A stretch of DNA of 60,091 nt from Selenomonadales bacterium UBA7018 (GTDB taxonomy: Bacteria; Bacillota; Negativicutes; Selenomonadales; Selenomonadaceae). Shown here piece after piece: positions 59,198 to 60,091 of this stretch; positions within the stretch are counted from its first letter, which is position 1, and every line of letters begins with the position of its first letter. The notes beneath the pieces were generated by a model, which was given only the letters and a program-made list of their open reading frames with translations, searched no databases and had not been told where the DNA came from. The DNA is taken from NCBI GenBank assembly GCA_002448305.1, contig DJWY01000028.1, positions 1 to 60,091 of the forward strand. The letters run 5' to 3'. Made by a program: the position numbers and the translations under genes.

Positions 59198-60082
59198 TCA
59201 AGATTTAGTATAATTGAAGAGTCCTTCGCCAACGCTCCCTACGCTGATTTCGCCGAGCTTTAGCGAATAATCTTTCATAGAACTTTTGAGCTGCTTGACG
59301 TAAATTTCGCCGAATTCCTTAGCAATTTCACCTTGCGAGAAATAGAAGCGAACATCGAGATTAGTTTCCTCATAAATTCTGAAAATCATTTCGATTGCGC
59401 CGACGTGGTCAGTGAGAAGGCAGATACGCACCCAAGTTTCCTTTTTATTTTCGCCGGTGTCGGGGTCTTCGTTAGTTTCGTCGTAGATATTGAAATAAGT
59501 TGGGTAACTAGTTTCGTTATCGCCCATGTAAAGCGGAACCATCATTTGGAAGGCGCGTTGATTTTGAACAACGGCGTTATCACTACTCATAGCGGCGCGC
59601 ATAGAATTTGCGAAGGCGGCGACATCTTTTCCGGCGCGTTTAAGGGCTTTAGGATTCATTTTAAGATTAATCCTAGTCATATCGCACATTTGCATAAAAG
59701 CCCACAAGCGCGGCAAGTCTGGCAAATTTTGTTGAACGGCGGCTTGACGGACGGTGAACGGGATATTTTGCTGACATAGGCGCAAGAGATTTTGAAGATG
59801 GCGCGCTTCGGTTTCGGACATCATTTCCTGCGAATTGTTTATAAAGTTTTTGAATAGGGCGGTGTCGCGCTGATTGTTATCGGTATTTTTAATTAGGAAT
59901 TGCGCTAGGTCTTTCATCGTGTTGAAGGTTTGCGGAGTATTTAGCAAATTAGTTTTTATGAGTTCGTTTTTATCGGCGTTTATTTGTTGACGATAACCTC
60001 TTTGACGCTCGACGAATTTTGTATTTAGTGGATAAGTTGGAAGCGGAATATCATCTTTAGGTTTCTCTTGACCTTGCGGCAT
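59198..60082 (-). CDS. FliK-like hypothetical protein, possibly partial
   Basis: This protein is 294 residues as seen. The C-terminal third (WVRICLLTDHVGAIEMIFRI, VRFYFSQGEIAKEF, YSLKLGEISVGSVG) has the beta-helix pattern of the FliK C-terminal domain, and the N-terminal part is polar and helical. It lies 62 bases upstream of the FlhB-like gene and may form a YlqG/YlqH-type pair. An ATG is seen 9 bases from the window edge, but the upstream context is missing, so the true start could be outside. Confidence 0.65.
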   Translation of the reverse strand: MPQGQEKPKDDIPLPTYPLNTKFVERQRGYRQQINADKNELIKTNLLNTPQTFNTMKDLAQFLIKNTDNNQRDTALFKNFINNSQEMMSETEARHLQNLLRLCQQNIPFTVRQAAVQQNLPDLPRLWAFMQMCDMTRINLKMNPKALKRAGKDVAAFANSMRAAMSSDNAVVQNQRAFQMMVPLYMGDNETSYPTYFNIYDETNEDPDTGENKKETWVRICLLTDHVGAIEMIFRIYEETNLDVRFYFSQGEIAKEFGEIYVKQLKSSMKDYSLKLGEISVGSVGEGLFNYTKS

Positions 60083-60091
60083 TGATTGATT

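Noticed and set aside
1..60091. CRISPR array
   Set aside because: The repeats found have 7-base periods or only two copies. There are no regularly spaced identical repeats with unique spacers and no cas genes.

Overview
The window looks like a chromosomal piece of an anaerobic, diderm Firmicutes bacterium, most probably a member of the Negativicutes (inference). The Firmicutes signals are the ireB-ruvX-DUF1292-mltG-U32 gene block, hisZ, a SCIFF-type radical SAM maturase and a YlqG/YlqH-like pair. The outer-envelope signals are an O-antigen-ligase-like protein, a BamE/SmpA-like secreted protein and c-type cytochromes. Energy metabolism is anaerobic: pentahaem nitrite reductase NrfHA, a Tat-exported uptake [NiFe] hydrogenase (hyaABC) with maturation genes, and MqnC of the futalosine menaquinone route. 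Together they suggest H2-to-nitrite electron flow through menaquinone. Most genes have strong Shine-Dalgarno sequences. TTG or GTG starts are frequent.

Layout. 1-4.8 kb: a radical SAM protein, an EAL phosphodiesterase with a decayed GGDEF domain, a BamE-like secreted protein and an orphan FecCD permease whose 3' end is involved in a decayed tandem duplication. 4.8-11.6 kb (minus): a DUF5693 membrane protein, a DUF2993 protein, prfB with its programmed frameshift, an AgcS symporter and a FakA-like protein lacking the catalytic Asp motif. 11.8-14.1 kb: a long FtsA-like actin-fold protein. 14.2-17.8 kb (minus): hisH-hypB-hydrogenase protease-small coiled-coil protein-hisA-hisF. 17.9-22.3 kb (plus): ccmE (Cys-type), ccmF, nrfH, nrfA. 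22.3-22.7 kb: a probable type I toxin-antitoxin locus. 22.7-29.5 kb: rpmB, then minus-strand O-antigen ligase, argJ, argC, two small proteins, cbiT, a membrane acyltransferase and an ECF sigma factor with a small companion. 29.6-31.6 kb: a branching enzyme.

31.8-39.0 kb (minus): an overlapping operon aroC-aroK-aroB-ogg followed by a small uncharacterised module (HAD phosphatase, TagD-like nucleotidyltransferase, asparagine-synthetase-like enzyme, broken DUF362-like gene). Upstream lies an fkbM methyltransferase gene flanked by two near-identical copies of the aro promoter. 39.2-42.9 kb: hyaABC. Then a GH25-fold protein without catalytic acids, tRNA-Arg(CCT), membrane-anchored MsrAB, and a plus-strand operon hisZ-HD-SCIFF maturase-mqnC-membrane protein. 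50.5-58.5 kb (minus): one long compact operon from ireB to efp, followed by nrdG and a small membrane protein. 58.8-60.1 kb: FlhB-like and FliK-like proteins running off the window.

Three layers stand out beyond the genes. First, period-7 repeats, most able to fold back as hairpins, sit at six gene borders and supply stop codons and a ribosome binding site. Second, a second dispersed repeat carries a perfect 17-bp palindrome. Third, there is a TxpA/RatA-like RNA pair. No CRISPR array, insertion sequence, prophage or rRNA was seen.
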